NCBI RefSeq assembly: GCF_900188175.1
Contig: NZ_FZOQ01000016.1
Location: forward strand, 62,001 to 126,000
DNA length: 64,000 bases
Direction: 5' to 3'
Source: Pontibacter ummariensis
Lineage (GTDB): Bacteria > Bacteroidota > Bacteroidia > Cytophagales > Hymenobacteraceae
This document shows positions 1 through 7,855 of the stretch, one piece after another; the stretch's first letter is position 1; each line of letters opens with the position of its first letter. Made by a program: the position numbers and the translations under genes. Below the pieces are notes generated by a model. It was given only the letters and a program-made list of their open reading frames with translations, ran no database searches and was not told the origin of the DNA.

Positions 1-572
1 CTGCGCTCTGATCAGGAGATGAGTGACTCAGGGGGAAAGCCCGTACCTGTAGCTCTGTGTTCGCCAGCGGTGTCGCTTCGTTTTCTTTCAGGTAGGTGTA
101 TTGGTACTTGTTCAGAGTGGGTTTGTCGCCCTCATTGGCAAAGTTAGCCCAGCTCTGCCAGGTAAAGTACTTGTCTTTGAGGACCTGTATCATAAAGGGC
201 AGCCCGTAAATGCTCTTGGGGGTGTCATCTGGGGAATTAATGATCAGACCCGCCAGGTGGTCTAAGTGCGGGTGCGAGATCAGGTAACCTTTTACGTTGT
301 TTCGCAGCACTTCGCCCGGCGCTGCCTCAAACACCCTGTTCTCCACTGCTTTCCGGAGACCATAGTGCAGGGTGCCTGCATCCAGGCTTACATAATTGTC
401 GCTGCCAGTAGGCGCCACCAGATAACCCGATAAGTTGCTTTCATCTAGACCGCCTCTTATGCCAAGCGGCACTACCTTAAAAGCAGCTTTCTTTTGCTGG
501 CCAAAAGCCTGTGTTACTCCTAACAGCAGCACAAAAAACAAAAGTCTGGAAAGCAAACGGAACATAAGCATG
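1..572 (-). CDS. Class II 3',5'-cyclic nucleotide phosphodiesterase (partial, C-terminus off the left edge)
   Basis: The reverse strand is open from an ATG at 572 (a second ATG lies at 566) to the window edge, giving about 190 residues of the N-terminal part. It begins with a hydrophobic signal peptide ending near an AFGQ cleavage-like site, so the product is probably periplasmic or secreted. The core contains SHPHLDHLAGL, the HxHxDH metal-binding motif of the metallo-beta-lactamase fold, in the arrangement typical of PDE1/CpdP-type class II cyclic AMP phosphodiesterases; the following segment with SPDDTPKSIYG and a later PLSHS is also typical. It would hydrolyse cyclic nucleotides outside the cytoplasm. 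The family call is from remembered motifs; the missing C-terminus prevents checking the remaining metal ligands. Confidence 0.8.
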
Positions 573-642
573 GGGTGAGTTTCGCGGCGCAATGTTACCG
601 ATTTCAATACTAGCAACCAAGAGACAACTCCCCGTTATGGTA

Positions 643-942
643 TCAAGTTTCAGCACCGTTATTGCTTTGGGCCGCACTGATCCTTGACACTAGTTCCTCA
701 TCCGGAAGCTGTGCCCTCCAGTCCTTCGGTAGCTTCAGGCGCACACTCTGTTCGCCGCCGGTAGGGGTACACACAACTGGTACTGTGCCGTCTGTTCTTT
801 CTGCCAGTTTAGTTGCTGCCATTTTGGTTTCTTCGTCAGTGAGTCCTCCTGCGTAGGCCTGTACGCATTTCCATGTCGTGCCTGCCTCGTCTGTTACTTC
901 GCGTGGGATCATTCGTTTTGGTACTTGGTTCTTGCTACTCAC
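643..942 (-). CDS. Small conserved-looking protein of unknown function
   Basis: This 99-residue reading frame starts with GTG at 942; an in-frame ATG at 912 would give 89 residues beginning MIPREV, and I cannot decide between them. The product is hydrophilic, has two cysteines, no signal peptide and no membrane segment, and has the balanced composition of a real protein. The stretch MIPREVTDEAGTTW is the most distinctive part. It lies between the phosphodiesterase and the curlin-repeat gene on the same strand, but a strong terminator separates it from the latter, so it probably has its own promoter. I do not recognise a family and assign no function. Confidence 0.55.
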   Translation of the reverse strand: MSSKNQVPKRMIPREVTDEAGTTWKCVQAYAGGLTDEETKMAATKLAERTDGTVPVVCTPTGGEQSVRLKLPKDWRAQLPDEELVSRISAAQSNNGAET

Positions 943-982
943 TTATACTGTATCTACAGCTTTTAAGTAAAGAAGCGGTAAA

Positions 983-1042
983 AAAACAGGAAGCAAGGGA
1001 AAGGGACTTTAGCTAAAGTCCCTTTCCCTTGCTTCCTGTTTT
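983..1042. terminator. Perfect 30-bp inverted repeat, terminator of the curlin-repeat gene
   Basis: Bases 983-1012 and 1013-1042 are exact reverse complements, centred on AGCT. Read on the reverse strand the stem follows the stop codon of the gene ending at 1066 and runs into a T-rich tract (TTTTTT), the layout of an intrinsic terminator. The arms are much longer than needed for termination. Confidence 0.85.
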
Positions 1043-1065
1043 CCTGTGTATGGCTACCAGCTCTA

Positions 1066-2079
1066 TTATTCGGACTGGTTAACTGTCGTTACATTCATGT
1101 TACCCTGCTGCATGATGGTACTAACATGGCCAACACCACTGTTGCCAATCTGTGTTGTCTCTGCTATGTTGCTATCACCGATTTGGATGGTGCTGTTACG
1201 GTGGTAACCGTCAAGCCACCAGGCATGGCCGCTTTGAACGGAGGTAGCGTAGTTTCCGTCTCCGTACTGGTACATTTCGGATTCGTTTCCTGTGCTTACC
1301 TGCGATTGGAAGCCATAATTCAGATTACCCTCTGCCACTGCTGTTGCCCTGTTATCTTTGCTTCGGCTGTTCTGGTCTTGTGTGTGAATATTACCGAAGC
1401 CGATTTGTAGGATGTTCGCGTAGTTAGTTACCTGGTACTGTTCCTGCCTGGCCACGTTTAAGCTACCCAATTGTATAATAGAAGCGTAGTTACCAGATCG
1501 GTACTGTGTCTGCTCAGCTACGTTATCGGTACCGTCCTGCATGATGTAGGCTTCGTTGTCTATACCTAGGTTTGACTGGCTTTGCTTAGAGAAGTTGTTG
1601 GCACCATATTGTGTGATAGCGGCGGTGCTTCGGCTTACTTCGTTTTGTCTCTGATGTGCTTCATTATGAGAGCCAGCCTGTTCAATGCTGGTGGTATTAT
1701 CGCTTACGTTGTGGGCCTGCCACTGTACAGCCGCGTTCGCGCGCCCTATCTGTGAAATGGAGGCTGTGTTGTTCTCCGCTCTCGTTGTCTGGCGCTGCTC
1801 CGCCACGTTAAAGTCACCTGTCTGGGTAATCTGTGCTGTGTTTTGCGTAGCCCAGTAATCCTGTATCTGGGTGGCAGCGTTGTGTCTTCCTATCTGCTGT
1901 ATGGAAGCACTGTTCCTTTCTGTCGGAAACTGGCTTTCCTGTGCCTGTGATACAGAGGCGCTGTTTCTTTCCCCATCTTGTTCTACACGAGACACGTTAT
2001 TACCAGATGTAGTGTGCTGGGCAAGCGCAGAGCCGGATAACAGCAGCAGTCCGACGAGGTGTAAATATCCTACCTTCAT
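1066..2079 (-). CDS. Secreted curlin-repeat protein (CsgA/CsgB-like functional amyloid candidate)
   Basis: The 337-residue product has an N-terminal signal peptide (residues 1-20, ending SALAQ) followed by about 12 degenerate repeats of 22-25 residues. The repeat pattern is N-x-A-x-I-x-Q-x-G-x-x-N-x-A-x-x-Q-x-Q, which is the curlin repeat, with Q, N and G at the positions that stack in the amyloid beta-helix. Examples are NSASIQQIGRHNAATQIQ and NYASIIQLGSLNVARQEQ. It is two to three times longer than enterobacterial CsgA. The expected role is an extracellular fibre subunit in biofilm matrix. None of the export genes csgE, csgF or csgG is within the window. The upstream DNA is very AT-rich; a hairpin terminator follows the gene. 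Confidence 0.85.
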   Translation of the reverse strand: MKVGYLHLVGLLLLSGSALAQHTTSGNNVSRVEQDGERNSASVSQAQESQFPTERNSASIQQIGRHNAATQIQDYWATQNTAQITQTGDFNVAEQRQTTRAENNTASISQIGRANAAVQWQAHNVSDNTTSIEQAGSHNEAHQRQNEVSRSTAAITQYGANNFSKQSQSNLGIDNEAYIMQDGTDNVAEQTQYRSGNYASIIQLGSLNVARQEQYQVTNYANILQIGFGNIHTQDQNSRSKDNRATAVAEGNLNYGFQSQVSTGNESEMYQYGDGNYATSVQSGHAWWLDGYHRNSTIQIGDSNIAETTQIGNSGVGHVSTIMQQGNMNVTTVNQSE

Positions 2080-2283
2080 AATATTTATATATTTATTATT
2101 AATATATTTATTTGATTATTTATACAATAAAATATAAATTAAGTTACATATAAAGGCGGTAATTTTGGGGATATTTGTGCCAAGAGGTAGTAGCGGCAAG
2201 GTCACTGATAATAGCCGGGCAACAAGATCGTAAGGAGGGGCTTAGGGGCGGGAGCAGGCAAGCCCTACAGGCTGCGGTTTCTT

Positions 2284-2661
2284 TCAGGCTTTTACATGAA
2301 GTATTGATTTAAGAAAACAGGGGAGTAAACTTCGCTTGTTTAAGATGTTGTGGCGACAAACTTCGCCTCTAGGTTTCTGATACCCTTGTATAGCCTGTAA
2401 AGCAAGAGAAGAACTTCTACAGTTAAGGAGATCAGCATTACTTGCTCTGCAAAGGGCAACAGCTTGCCTAAGGTAACGATCACCATAGTTAGAAAGGGTA
2501 GCGTGAGCAGGAGAGGTCTTCCGATAGTTCTTCCTCCAGTTAGAATGGCCTGTCAACTGCCTAAAATTCCCGTAGGTTAGTTTGCAGATACTGGCTGAAA
2601 AGAAGACATAACTCAGGAGGAGCCGGGGCAGGCGTGTGAGTAAGCCCTTGTTTGAGAGCAT
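2284..2661 (-). pseudogene. Doubtful ORF, possibly a decayed transposase fragment
   Basis: An open frame of 125 codons starts with ATG at 2661. Its composition (many Ser, Cys, Arg and Leu, few acidic residues) is unlike the neighbouring genes. The stretch GDRYLRQAV resembles the motif (K/R-G-D-x-Y-L-R) in the C-terminal region of IS110/IS116-family transposases, and it is preceded by basic residues as in that family. No full transposase, terminal repeats or partner fragment is visible. It may be a decayed insertion-sequence remnant or simply a chance open frame. Confidence 0.25.
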
Positions 2662-2863
2662 CGTTTTACTTTTGCAGCTGGTAAATTGCTTATCTCCTGT
2701 AAGGGACGGCTTTATCCCAAACTTTCAAAATCTATTAGACCAACATTGGGAACATAACTGCTACCAAGGGTTGCATATAAGGTAAGTGGCTGAGACACAC
2801 TGATCCAGGTCCATCAGAAAAAGGAGAGGACGAGGGAAGAGGCGTGTGCCCGGAAGTACATTA

Positions 2864-2910
2864 AAACACAGAAGGGCCCTACTTTTTAGAGGTAGAGCCC
2901 TTCTGTGTTT
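2864..2910. terminator. Hairpin terminator after the cold-shock gene
   Basis: Bases 2864-2877 (AAACACAGAAGGGC) pair with 2897-2910, with a loop of about 19 bases. It lies 19 bases downstream of the cold-shock gene stop on the reverse strand and ends in an A/T-rich tail, so an intrinsic terminator is likely. Confidence 0.75.
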
Positions 2911-2928
2911 GAGCATGAAACGATTTAT

Positions 2929-3120
2929 TTAGGTCCGTTTTACATTAACGGCATTCAGTCCCTTTCTTCCTTCTTGCAGTTCAAAAGTTACTTTGTCATT
3001 TTCTCTAATTTCATCAATCAAGCCGGAGGCATGTACAAAGTACTCCTGACCGGTGTTGTCGTCCTTGATGAAACCATAACCTTTTTCGTCATTAAAGAAT
3101 TTTACTGTCCCGCTGTTCAT
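2929..3120 (-). CDS. Cold-shock domain protein (CspA family)
   Basis: The 63-residue product is a single cold-shock domain. It contains the RNA-binding motif RNP1 (KGYGFI, residues about 13-18) and RNP2 (YFVHAS, residues about 27-32), and ends in the usual ALNAVNVKRT-like strand. It would act in the cytoplasm as an RNA chaperone that melts structured mRNA. The upstream 300 bases before the divergent msrA are AT-rich, consistent with a long 5' leader such as cold-shock genes often carry, though I see no specific cold-box. The gene is single and followed by a terminator. Confidence 0.95.
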   Translation of the reverse strand: MNSGTVKFFNDEKGYGFIKDDNTGQEYFVHASGLIDEIRENDKVTFELQEGRKGLNAVNVKRT

Positions 3121-3424
3121 AATAATTAGTTGTTATAGTGCTGATGACGTGAATTAGGGTAAGTTTGTTTCTTTTATATTGAAAATAAATAAAATAATAT
3201 CTTAATATATTGTAAGACAGCTGCTTAAAGCTGTTATTTGAAAGAGAAGTGAGCAGAAGGGTTACCTTAGTCCCCAAGCCAAACTAGCTCCTGTTCTCCC
3301 CGTAAGGTGATGTAGGTTTAACACCCACAAAAACAAATACGGGAAAGACGTGTTATTGGGTTGAGCACAAAGCGAAAAGGCTAAGTAAACGAAGGCCAAA
3401 TGCTTTTAAAGAAACAGAAAGAAT
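3121..3424. promoter_or_regulatory. Divergent intergenic region between the cold-shock gene and msrA
   Basis: These 304 bases hold the 5' regions of two divergent genes. The half next to the cold-shock gene is very AT-rich. No exact Bacteroidota promoter (TTTG, about 19 bases, TAnnTTTG) or coding frame was recognised. Confidence 0.4.
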
Positions 3425-3967
3425 ATGGAAACAGCAACATTCGGGAATGGGTGCTTCTGGTGCACAGAAGCAGTTTTTAAGGAGTTAGAGGGAGTAGACA
3501 AGGTCGTGTCGGGGTACGCTGGCGGGCACGTAGACAAGCCTACCTACCGGCAGGTAGGTACCGGTACCACAGGGCATGCAGAAGTACTACAGATTACCTA
3601 TGATCCGCAAAAAATAAGTTACGAGGAGTTGCTGGAGGTGTTCTGGAAAACGCATGACCCTACCACACTGAACCGGCAGGGCAATGACGTAGGGCCGCAA
3701 TACCGCTCTGTTATCTTTTATCACGACAACACGCAAAAAGAACTGGCCGAGAAGTACAAGCAGGAACTGGATGCCTCCGGAGCGTTTAACGACCCAATTG
3801 TGACAGCGATAGAGGCTTTTACAAACTTTTACCCGGCAGAGGACTATCACCAGAACTATTATGCCAACAACGGGGAGCAACCCTACTGTGCCTTCTTGAT
3901 ACGCCCAAAACTAGAAAAGTTCCGGAAGGTTTTTAAAGAAAAGCTGAAGACCGAGCACGGCAGCTAA
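3425..3967 (+). CDS. msrA: Peptide-methionine (S)-S-oxide reductase MsrA
   Basis: The 180-residue protein reduces the S form of methionine sulfoxide in proteins and free methionine. It begins METATFGNGCFWC, carrying the GCFWC active site with catalytic Cys10 and Cys13, followed by the family signatures VVSGYAGG, GTTGHAEV and the C-terminal AEDYHQNYY block. Length matches the single-domain family. There is no signal peptide, so it acts in the cytoplasm. It is a single gene on the forward strand with a strong terminator directly after it, convergent with the next gene. No MsrB is fused or adjacent. Confidence 0.97.
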   Translation: METATFGNGCFWCTEAVFKELEGVDKVVSGYAGGHVDKPTYRQVGTGTTGHAEVLQITYDPQKISYEELLEVFWKTHDPTTLNRQGNDVGPQYRSVIFYHDNTQKELAEKYKQELDASGAFNDPIVTAIEAFTNFYPAEDYHQNYYANNGEQPYCAFLIRPKLEKFRKVFKEKLKTEHGS

Positions 3968-3988
3968 GAGCCACTATGCAGATAAAAC

Positions 3989-4026
3989 AGGAAAGCCCAC
4001 TTGGATCTACACAAGTGGGCTTTCCT
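3989..4026. terminator. Bidirectional terminator between msrA and the convergent membrane-protein gene
   Basis: Bases 3989-4003 (AGGAAAGCCCACTTG) pair perfectly with 4012-4026 around an 8-base loop, flanked by A-rich and T-rich tracts, so it can work for both convergent genes. Confidence 0.85.
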
Positions 4027-4083
4027 ATTTTATTTTACCTCTACAGGGACGGAGTGAACTGAAATGTCGCTTCGAAGTGAAAC

Positions 4084-4767
4084 CTAAAGCTGCGGTTGCT
4101 TTTTAAGGCGGGCTATTTCCTGGTTTAGTTCTTCAATGCGGTTCAGTTCCGTTTGCAGTTCCCGCTTTATTTTGAGTTCTCTTTCACGGGCACTTTTCTT
4201 ATACTCGTTCAGCTCCTGGTCAATCGCATTATAGTCGTTTTGCTTTTTCAAGGCTATTGTCCTGCTGCTCTTATACTGCAGCAGGATCACGGCCAGCGCT
4301 ATGAGCAGGGCAAGTATAATCCCGGCTGTTAAAAGCACGTACACCTGCTTTTGCATATCCAGGCCCAGGACAGAAAGGCTGTTCACATCGTGCATGCTCT
4401 TTTGCACTTCCTCCTCCTTTTGAGCATTTTCCTGTTTTAAGGAGGTGATCTGTTCCTGCTGTGCCGCGATCGTCGCTTGTGCCTCCTCCAGGTTCTTTTC
4501 AGCTGTTTCGCGTCCATTGATCAGCCCTTGTTCTGTTGCCACAATTGTTGCCTGTACGCTTTTCCAGAAGGCATCCAGTGACTTAACATTCACGACCTTA
4601 TACTCCTGGTTATTCTCCCTGTAAGAATTTGCATTGTTCTTCAGGCCGTTAAACTGCCTGGTGAGAGGAGCTGGCGCCGGAGTGGCCTCGCTTGCTTTTT
4701 GCTGGGCAGAGACAGATGTAACTGAAAGGGCTCCTGCCAGCAGCAGTGGATAAAAGAATGCTTTCAT
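4084..4767 (-). CDS. Coiled-coil protein with signal peptide and one membrane segment, unknown function
   Basis: The 227-residue frame starts at the ATG at 4767; the frame also reaches a TTG two codons upstream. It has an N-terminal signal peptide (cleavage near VSAQQ), a Pro/Ala-rich linker, a conserved-looking block (FNGLKNNANSYRENNQEYKVV), a Glu/Gln-rich coiled coil (about residues 85-125), one hydrophobic helix (about 143-164) and a second charged coiled coil to the C-terminus. The layout suggests an envelope protein with a periplasmic and a cytoplasmic coiled coil. I recall this architecture as a lineage-specific Bacteroidota family without known function. It is convergent with msrA. Confidence 0.75.
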   Translation of the reverse strand: MKAFFYPLLLAGALSVTSVSAQQKASEATPAPAPLTRQFNGLKNNANSYRENNQEYKVVNVKSLDAFWKSVQATIVATEQGLINGRETAEKNLEEAQATIAAQQEQITSLKQENAQKEEEVQKSMHDVNSLSVLGLDMQKQVYVLLTAGIILALLIALAVILLQYKSSRTIALKKQNDYNAIDQELNEYKKSARERELKIKRELQTELNRIEELNQEIARLKKQPQL

Positions 4768-5059
4768 GCGCAAGTAATAAAAATGGTAATAGGTAATAAA
4801 GGTAACAAAACTATTTTAAACACTTCCCGGTGCAAGGAAACAAAGCTTTTCCTTGCAGGCAAACTCCTAACATAACTTAAAAGCCTTTGGTTTATTGTGA
4901 ATTATTTGTGCCACCCCCCGAGGAGGAATAGGACTGCACACCCCTTTTGTCGGGATAACTCTTCTGCTTGTAAAAGAGACAAGCCCCCTCGACCGCTTGC
5001 TTCACTTGCCTTAAACGAATATATTTATAATACTATGTTTAGCCCTTTAGTCCCTCCCT

Positions 5060-5758
5060 ATGAACTCAAAAAGCTTAACTGGCAGCGCACAACAGGAACT
5101 GGAGCAAAGAAAGCAGCTAAAGATCGCAGAGATTGCGGCTGTTGCGGATGACTTGCCCGGAGTGATCATTATTCATAACCGTCAGCTTGAGGTGGAGTAC
5201 ATTTCTAAAAGAGGAGAGCGGGAACTGGGGTTAAGTCTCGCGGAAATAAGAAAGTTAGGCGTGAAGTACCATCAGCGGTTCTTTAACCCCGAGGATACCA
5301 AGGACTACCTGCCCAAAATTATAAGCCTGCTTGAGGGGAAGGATACGAATGCTATCGTTTCTTTTTTCCAGCAGGTGCGGCGGTCCGAAAACGATCCCTG
5401 GGCCTGGCATTTAAGTACCATAAAAGTCCTGATGTGGGATGACAACGATATTCCCCTGTTGACCATTACCATGGCTTTCCCGATCGATCCTTTGCACCAC
5501 GTCACCTGTAAAGTCTCCAGGCTGCTGGATGAGAACAACTTCCTGCGGAAACACTACCACGACTTCAGTAAGCTCTCAGAAAGGGAGCAGGAGGTCTTAC
5601 GGCTACTTTGCTTGGGTAAAAGCGCCATGGAAACGGCAGAAGAGCTCTTTATTTCAAGCAATACCGTGGAAACACACCGGCGTAACATTAAAAAGAAGCT
5701 GGGGACAACTTCTTCCTTTGAGTTAACACAGTATGCGCGTGCCTTTGACCTGATTTAG
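5060..5758 (+). CDS. PAS-like sensor with C-terminal LuxR-type HTH, transcriptional regulator
   Basis: The 232-residue protein has an N-terminal helix, then a PAS-like region (about residues 25-150; PGVIIIHNRQLEVEYIS is a typical PAS opening) and a LuxR/GerE DNA-binding domain at the C-terminus (about 168-228: LSEREQEVLRLL, then SSNTVETHRRNIKKKLG). It would sense a small-molecule or redox cue through the PAS domain and control transcription. It stands alone on the forward strand, with no kinase next to it, so it is not obviously part of a two-component pair. A second, stand-alone LuxR-type HTH protein lies convergent just downstream. Confidence 0.88.
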   Translation: MNSKSLTGSAQQELEQRKQLKIAEIAAVADDLPGVIIIHNRQLEVEYISKRGERELGLSLAEIRKLGVKYHQRFFNPEDTKDYLPKIISLLEGKDTNAIVSFFQQVRRSENDPWAWHLSTIKVLMWDDNDIPLLTITMAFPIDPLHHVTCKVSRLLDENNFLRKHYHDFSKLSEREQEVLRLLCLGKSAMETAEELFISSNTVETHRRNIKKKLGTTSSFELTQYARAFDLI

Positions 5759-5819
5759 ACAAGCCAAAGGTAACAGCTGCGGGGCAGGCAGCGTTGCATG
5801 CTAAGCCAGGAGCAGCGGG

Positions 5820-5957
5820 TTATGGCTCTAGTGGCTGAGAGGCGTCCTGCTTTTCTATTTTTTCGTCCTGCAACATTCTGACAAGGCTCGACAGGAGCAT
5901 GGAGGAACGGAAAGTGTCCCGGAGCAGGTCTAACAACTTTTTCTTCATAGGATTCAT
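5820..5957 (-). CDS. Possible 45-residue small protein
   Basis: A short frame with ATG at 5957 and TAA at 5820-5822 encodes 45 residues starting MNPMKKKLLDLLRD and ending in an acidic, Gln-rich tail. It is amphipathic and helical in character, with a basic N-terminus. It lies 51 bases downstream of the small LuxR-type HTH gene on the same strand and could be co-transcribed. There is no clear ribosome binding site and no recognised family; it may not be expressed. Confidence 0.35.
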   Translation of the reverse strand: MNPMKKKLLDLLRDTFRSSMLLSSLVRMLQDEKIEKQDASQPLEP

Positions 5958-6008
5958 AGGGTGATAAAGGGCGGTTTGTTGTAGTGTAGGATGAGGCGGG
6001 GCAGCGTT

Positions 6009-6218
6009 TTATTTCAGCACCCCCTCCAGGTAGGCCCAACTAATCAGTTGGTAAGAATGGCTCATGTTCAGCTTGCGCATCATTTCTTCAAGCCGGGATT
6101 CTACTGTCAGCTCACTCCATTCAAGCTTTTTTCCGATCTGCTCATGGGTTAGGCCATCCGCCAGATAGGCAATCACCTGGCATTCCTGCTTATTTAATAG
6201 TTGCACATTTTTAAGCAT
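6009..6218 (-). CDS. Stand-alone LuxR/GerE-type helix-turn-helix protein
   Basis: The preferred start is the ATG at 6218, giving 69 residues (MLKNVQLLNKQE...); the frame extends upstream to 6275 but that part does not look conserved. Almost the whole protein is a GerE-type HTH: LNKQECQVIAYLADGLTHEQIGKKLEWSELTVESRL, then EMMRKLNMSHSYQLISWAY. The LTVESRLEEMMRKLN segment corresponds to the recognition helix region where most LuxR proteins have VxxHxxxIxxKL. There is no receiver or ligand domain, as in small autonomous HTH regulators. It might compete with or dimerise with the convergent PAS-LuxR protein; this is inference. Confidence 0.75.
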   Translation of the reverse strand: MLKNVQLLNKQECQVIAYLADGLTHEQIGKKLEWSELTVESRLEEMMRKLNMSHSYQLISWAYLEGVLK

Positions 6219-6275
6219 AGGTCTTAAGTTAAAGGGTGGTATACAGCCGATACACTCCAGTGCTATAAAATACAC

Positions 6276-6743
6276 ACTAATCTCTCAACTTGCGGGATAC
6301 AAGGCAATACTCACTTTTGGTGATTTTTTGCTCGGGTCCTGAGAAACAACGATAGCAAATGGGATAAAATAGAGTAATACTTGAGTAAAAAGAACCTGTT
6401 GTTACATGGGTAGCTCCTGTGGCCGGAGATGCAGCAAACCGGACCAGCTAAAGAACTTTAACTGGCCGGTTGTACTTATGCAACATTAGAAAGCGTGAGT
6501 AATTATGTTTACATAACGAGAGGAAAAGTAGTACAGCGGGACCAAATCCTGGCGCACAAGCAGAAAATCATGCAGGAGAATGGCAGGAGTTGGAAAACAA
6601 AACTTGCCAGGTGAAGTAGAAGGACGGAGAAACGCTATCACCTCTGCTGGTGGTTGTTCAAGTCCAACATAATTTGAAAGGCGCTTTTATAAGAATTTAC
6701 GCTGCTTCGCGTTCTGCTTTATTAGAAGTGCATCTGCAAGAAC
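6276..6743. other. Gene-free stretch upstream of the MbnP/MbnH-like operon
   Basis: About 470 bases separate the small HTH gene from the diheme peroxidase operon. I see no convincing coding frame, no strong hairpin and no RNA gene. It must hold the promoters of both divergent transcription units. Confidence 0.4.
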
Positions 6744-7850
6744 ATGCAAACCCTACGTAACTTATTACTGCCCTTTTTACTGCTAATTGCTGCCTTTGCC
6801 TGTTCCCCTGACAAGGAGGAAGTAGAGCCAGAGGTGGAGCCCTTTGAACCTACCCCTTACGAACTGGTCCTACCCAAAACATTTCCGCAGAACTTTAAAG
6901 TCCCTGCCGATAATCCACTCACAGAAGAGGGGGTGCTGTTGGGGCGGCACTTGTTTTATGAGAAAAGGCTGTCGGGCGACAACACCATGTCCTGCGGCAG
7001 CTGCCATCAGCAGGAGAAAGCCTTTACAGACGGGCGCGCCCTGGCGGTTGGCATAGACGGCGTAGCGCACAGGCGCAGCGCCATGTCCTTGTCGAACCTG
7101 CTCTGGTTCTTTCTGTTTAACTGGGACGGCAGCGCTTTGAGCCTGGAGGACCAGGCCCGAATACCCATCGAAAGCGAAATAGAAATGCATCAGAGCCTGG
7201 CGGAGGCCGTGAAAGAGCTGCAGGCGACAGGGTTATACCCACCGCTTTTCCGGAAAGCCTTTGGCTCCGACACGATTACCGAAGAAAGGATCCTGAAAGC
7301 GATAGCCCAGTTCGAACGGACGCTTATTTCTGCGGATTCACGCTACGACCGGTACCTGCTGGATGAGGGTACCTTCACAGAGGATGAACTGGAAGGCATG
7401 AAGCTCTTTATGACCCACCCCGAACCGGGCATAGGCCTGCGCGGCGGTAATTGCGGCGACTGCCATGGCGGGGTGCTTCTCTCCATGCGTACTTTCCATA
7501 ACAACGGCTTGGATGAGGTACTCACCGATTTAGGGTATGGGGCCGTGACAGGTAGGGAAGTGGATAAGGGCAAGTTTAAAGCACCATCACTCCGCAACAT
7601 AGCCCTGACGGCGCCCTACATGCATGATGGCCGTTTTCAAACGCTGGAGGAGGTGCTGGACCACTATAACGAGCACATCAAGGAAAATAGCCCGCATTTG
7701 TCCCCGTTGATCACAGAGGCCACAAACGAGGTAGGCGGCAAAACACTCCTTCTGACGGAGGAGGAAAAACGTAAGATCGTTACTTTCCTTCATACCCTGA
7801 CCGATTCTACCTTTATCACCGATAAACGCTTTTCAGACCCTTTTAAATAG
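6744..7850 (+). CDS. Diheme cytochrome c peroxidase family lipoprotein (MauG/MbnH-like)
   Basis: The 368-residue product has a lipoprotein signal peptide (AAFAC, Cys20). Two c-type heme motifs are visible: CGSCH at residues 84-88 (followed by QQEKAFTDG, typical of the family) and CGDCH at 237-241. The C-terminal half has KAPSLRNIALTAPYMHDGRF, the conserved segment carrying distal residues. It belongs to the bacterial cytochrome c peroxidase/MauG superfamily, acting in the periplasm. The next gene starts 6 bases later and encodes an MbnP-like protein, so a role as an MbnH-type enzyme that oxidises a tryptophan of its partner is more likely than simple peroxide removal. The loop around FFLFNWDGSALS differs from its paralogue downstream. 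Confidence 0.9.
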   Translation: MQTLRNLLLPFLLLIAAFACSPDKEEVEPEVEPFEPTPYELVLPKTFPQNFKVPADNPLTEEGVLLGRHLFYEKRLSGDNTMSCGSCHQQEKAFTDGRALAVGIDGVAHRRSAMSLSNLLWFFLFNWDGSALSLEDQARIPIESEIEMHQSLAEAVKELQATGLYPPLFRKAFGSDTITEERILKAIAQFERTLISADSRYDRYLLDEGTFTEDELEGMKLFMTHPEPGIGLRGGNCGDCHGGVLLSMRTFHNNGLDEVLTDLGYGAVTGREVDKGKFKAPSLRNIALTAPYMHDGRFQTLEEVLDHYNEHIKENSPHLSPLITEATNEVGGKTLLLTEEEKRKIVTFLHTLTDSTFITDKRFSDPFK

Positions 7851-7855
7851 TTCGC

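Noticed and set aside
5755..6039. 94-codon reverse frame over the end of the PAS-LuxR gene
   Set aside because: Rich in Arg, Pro and Cys without pattern; the 45-residue frame in the same area is more protein-like.
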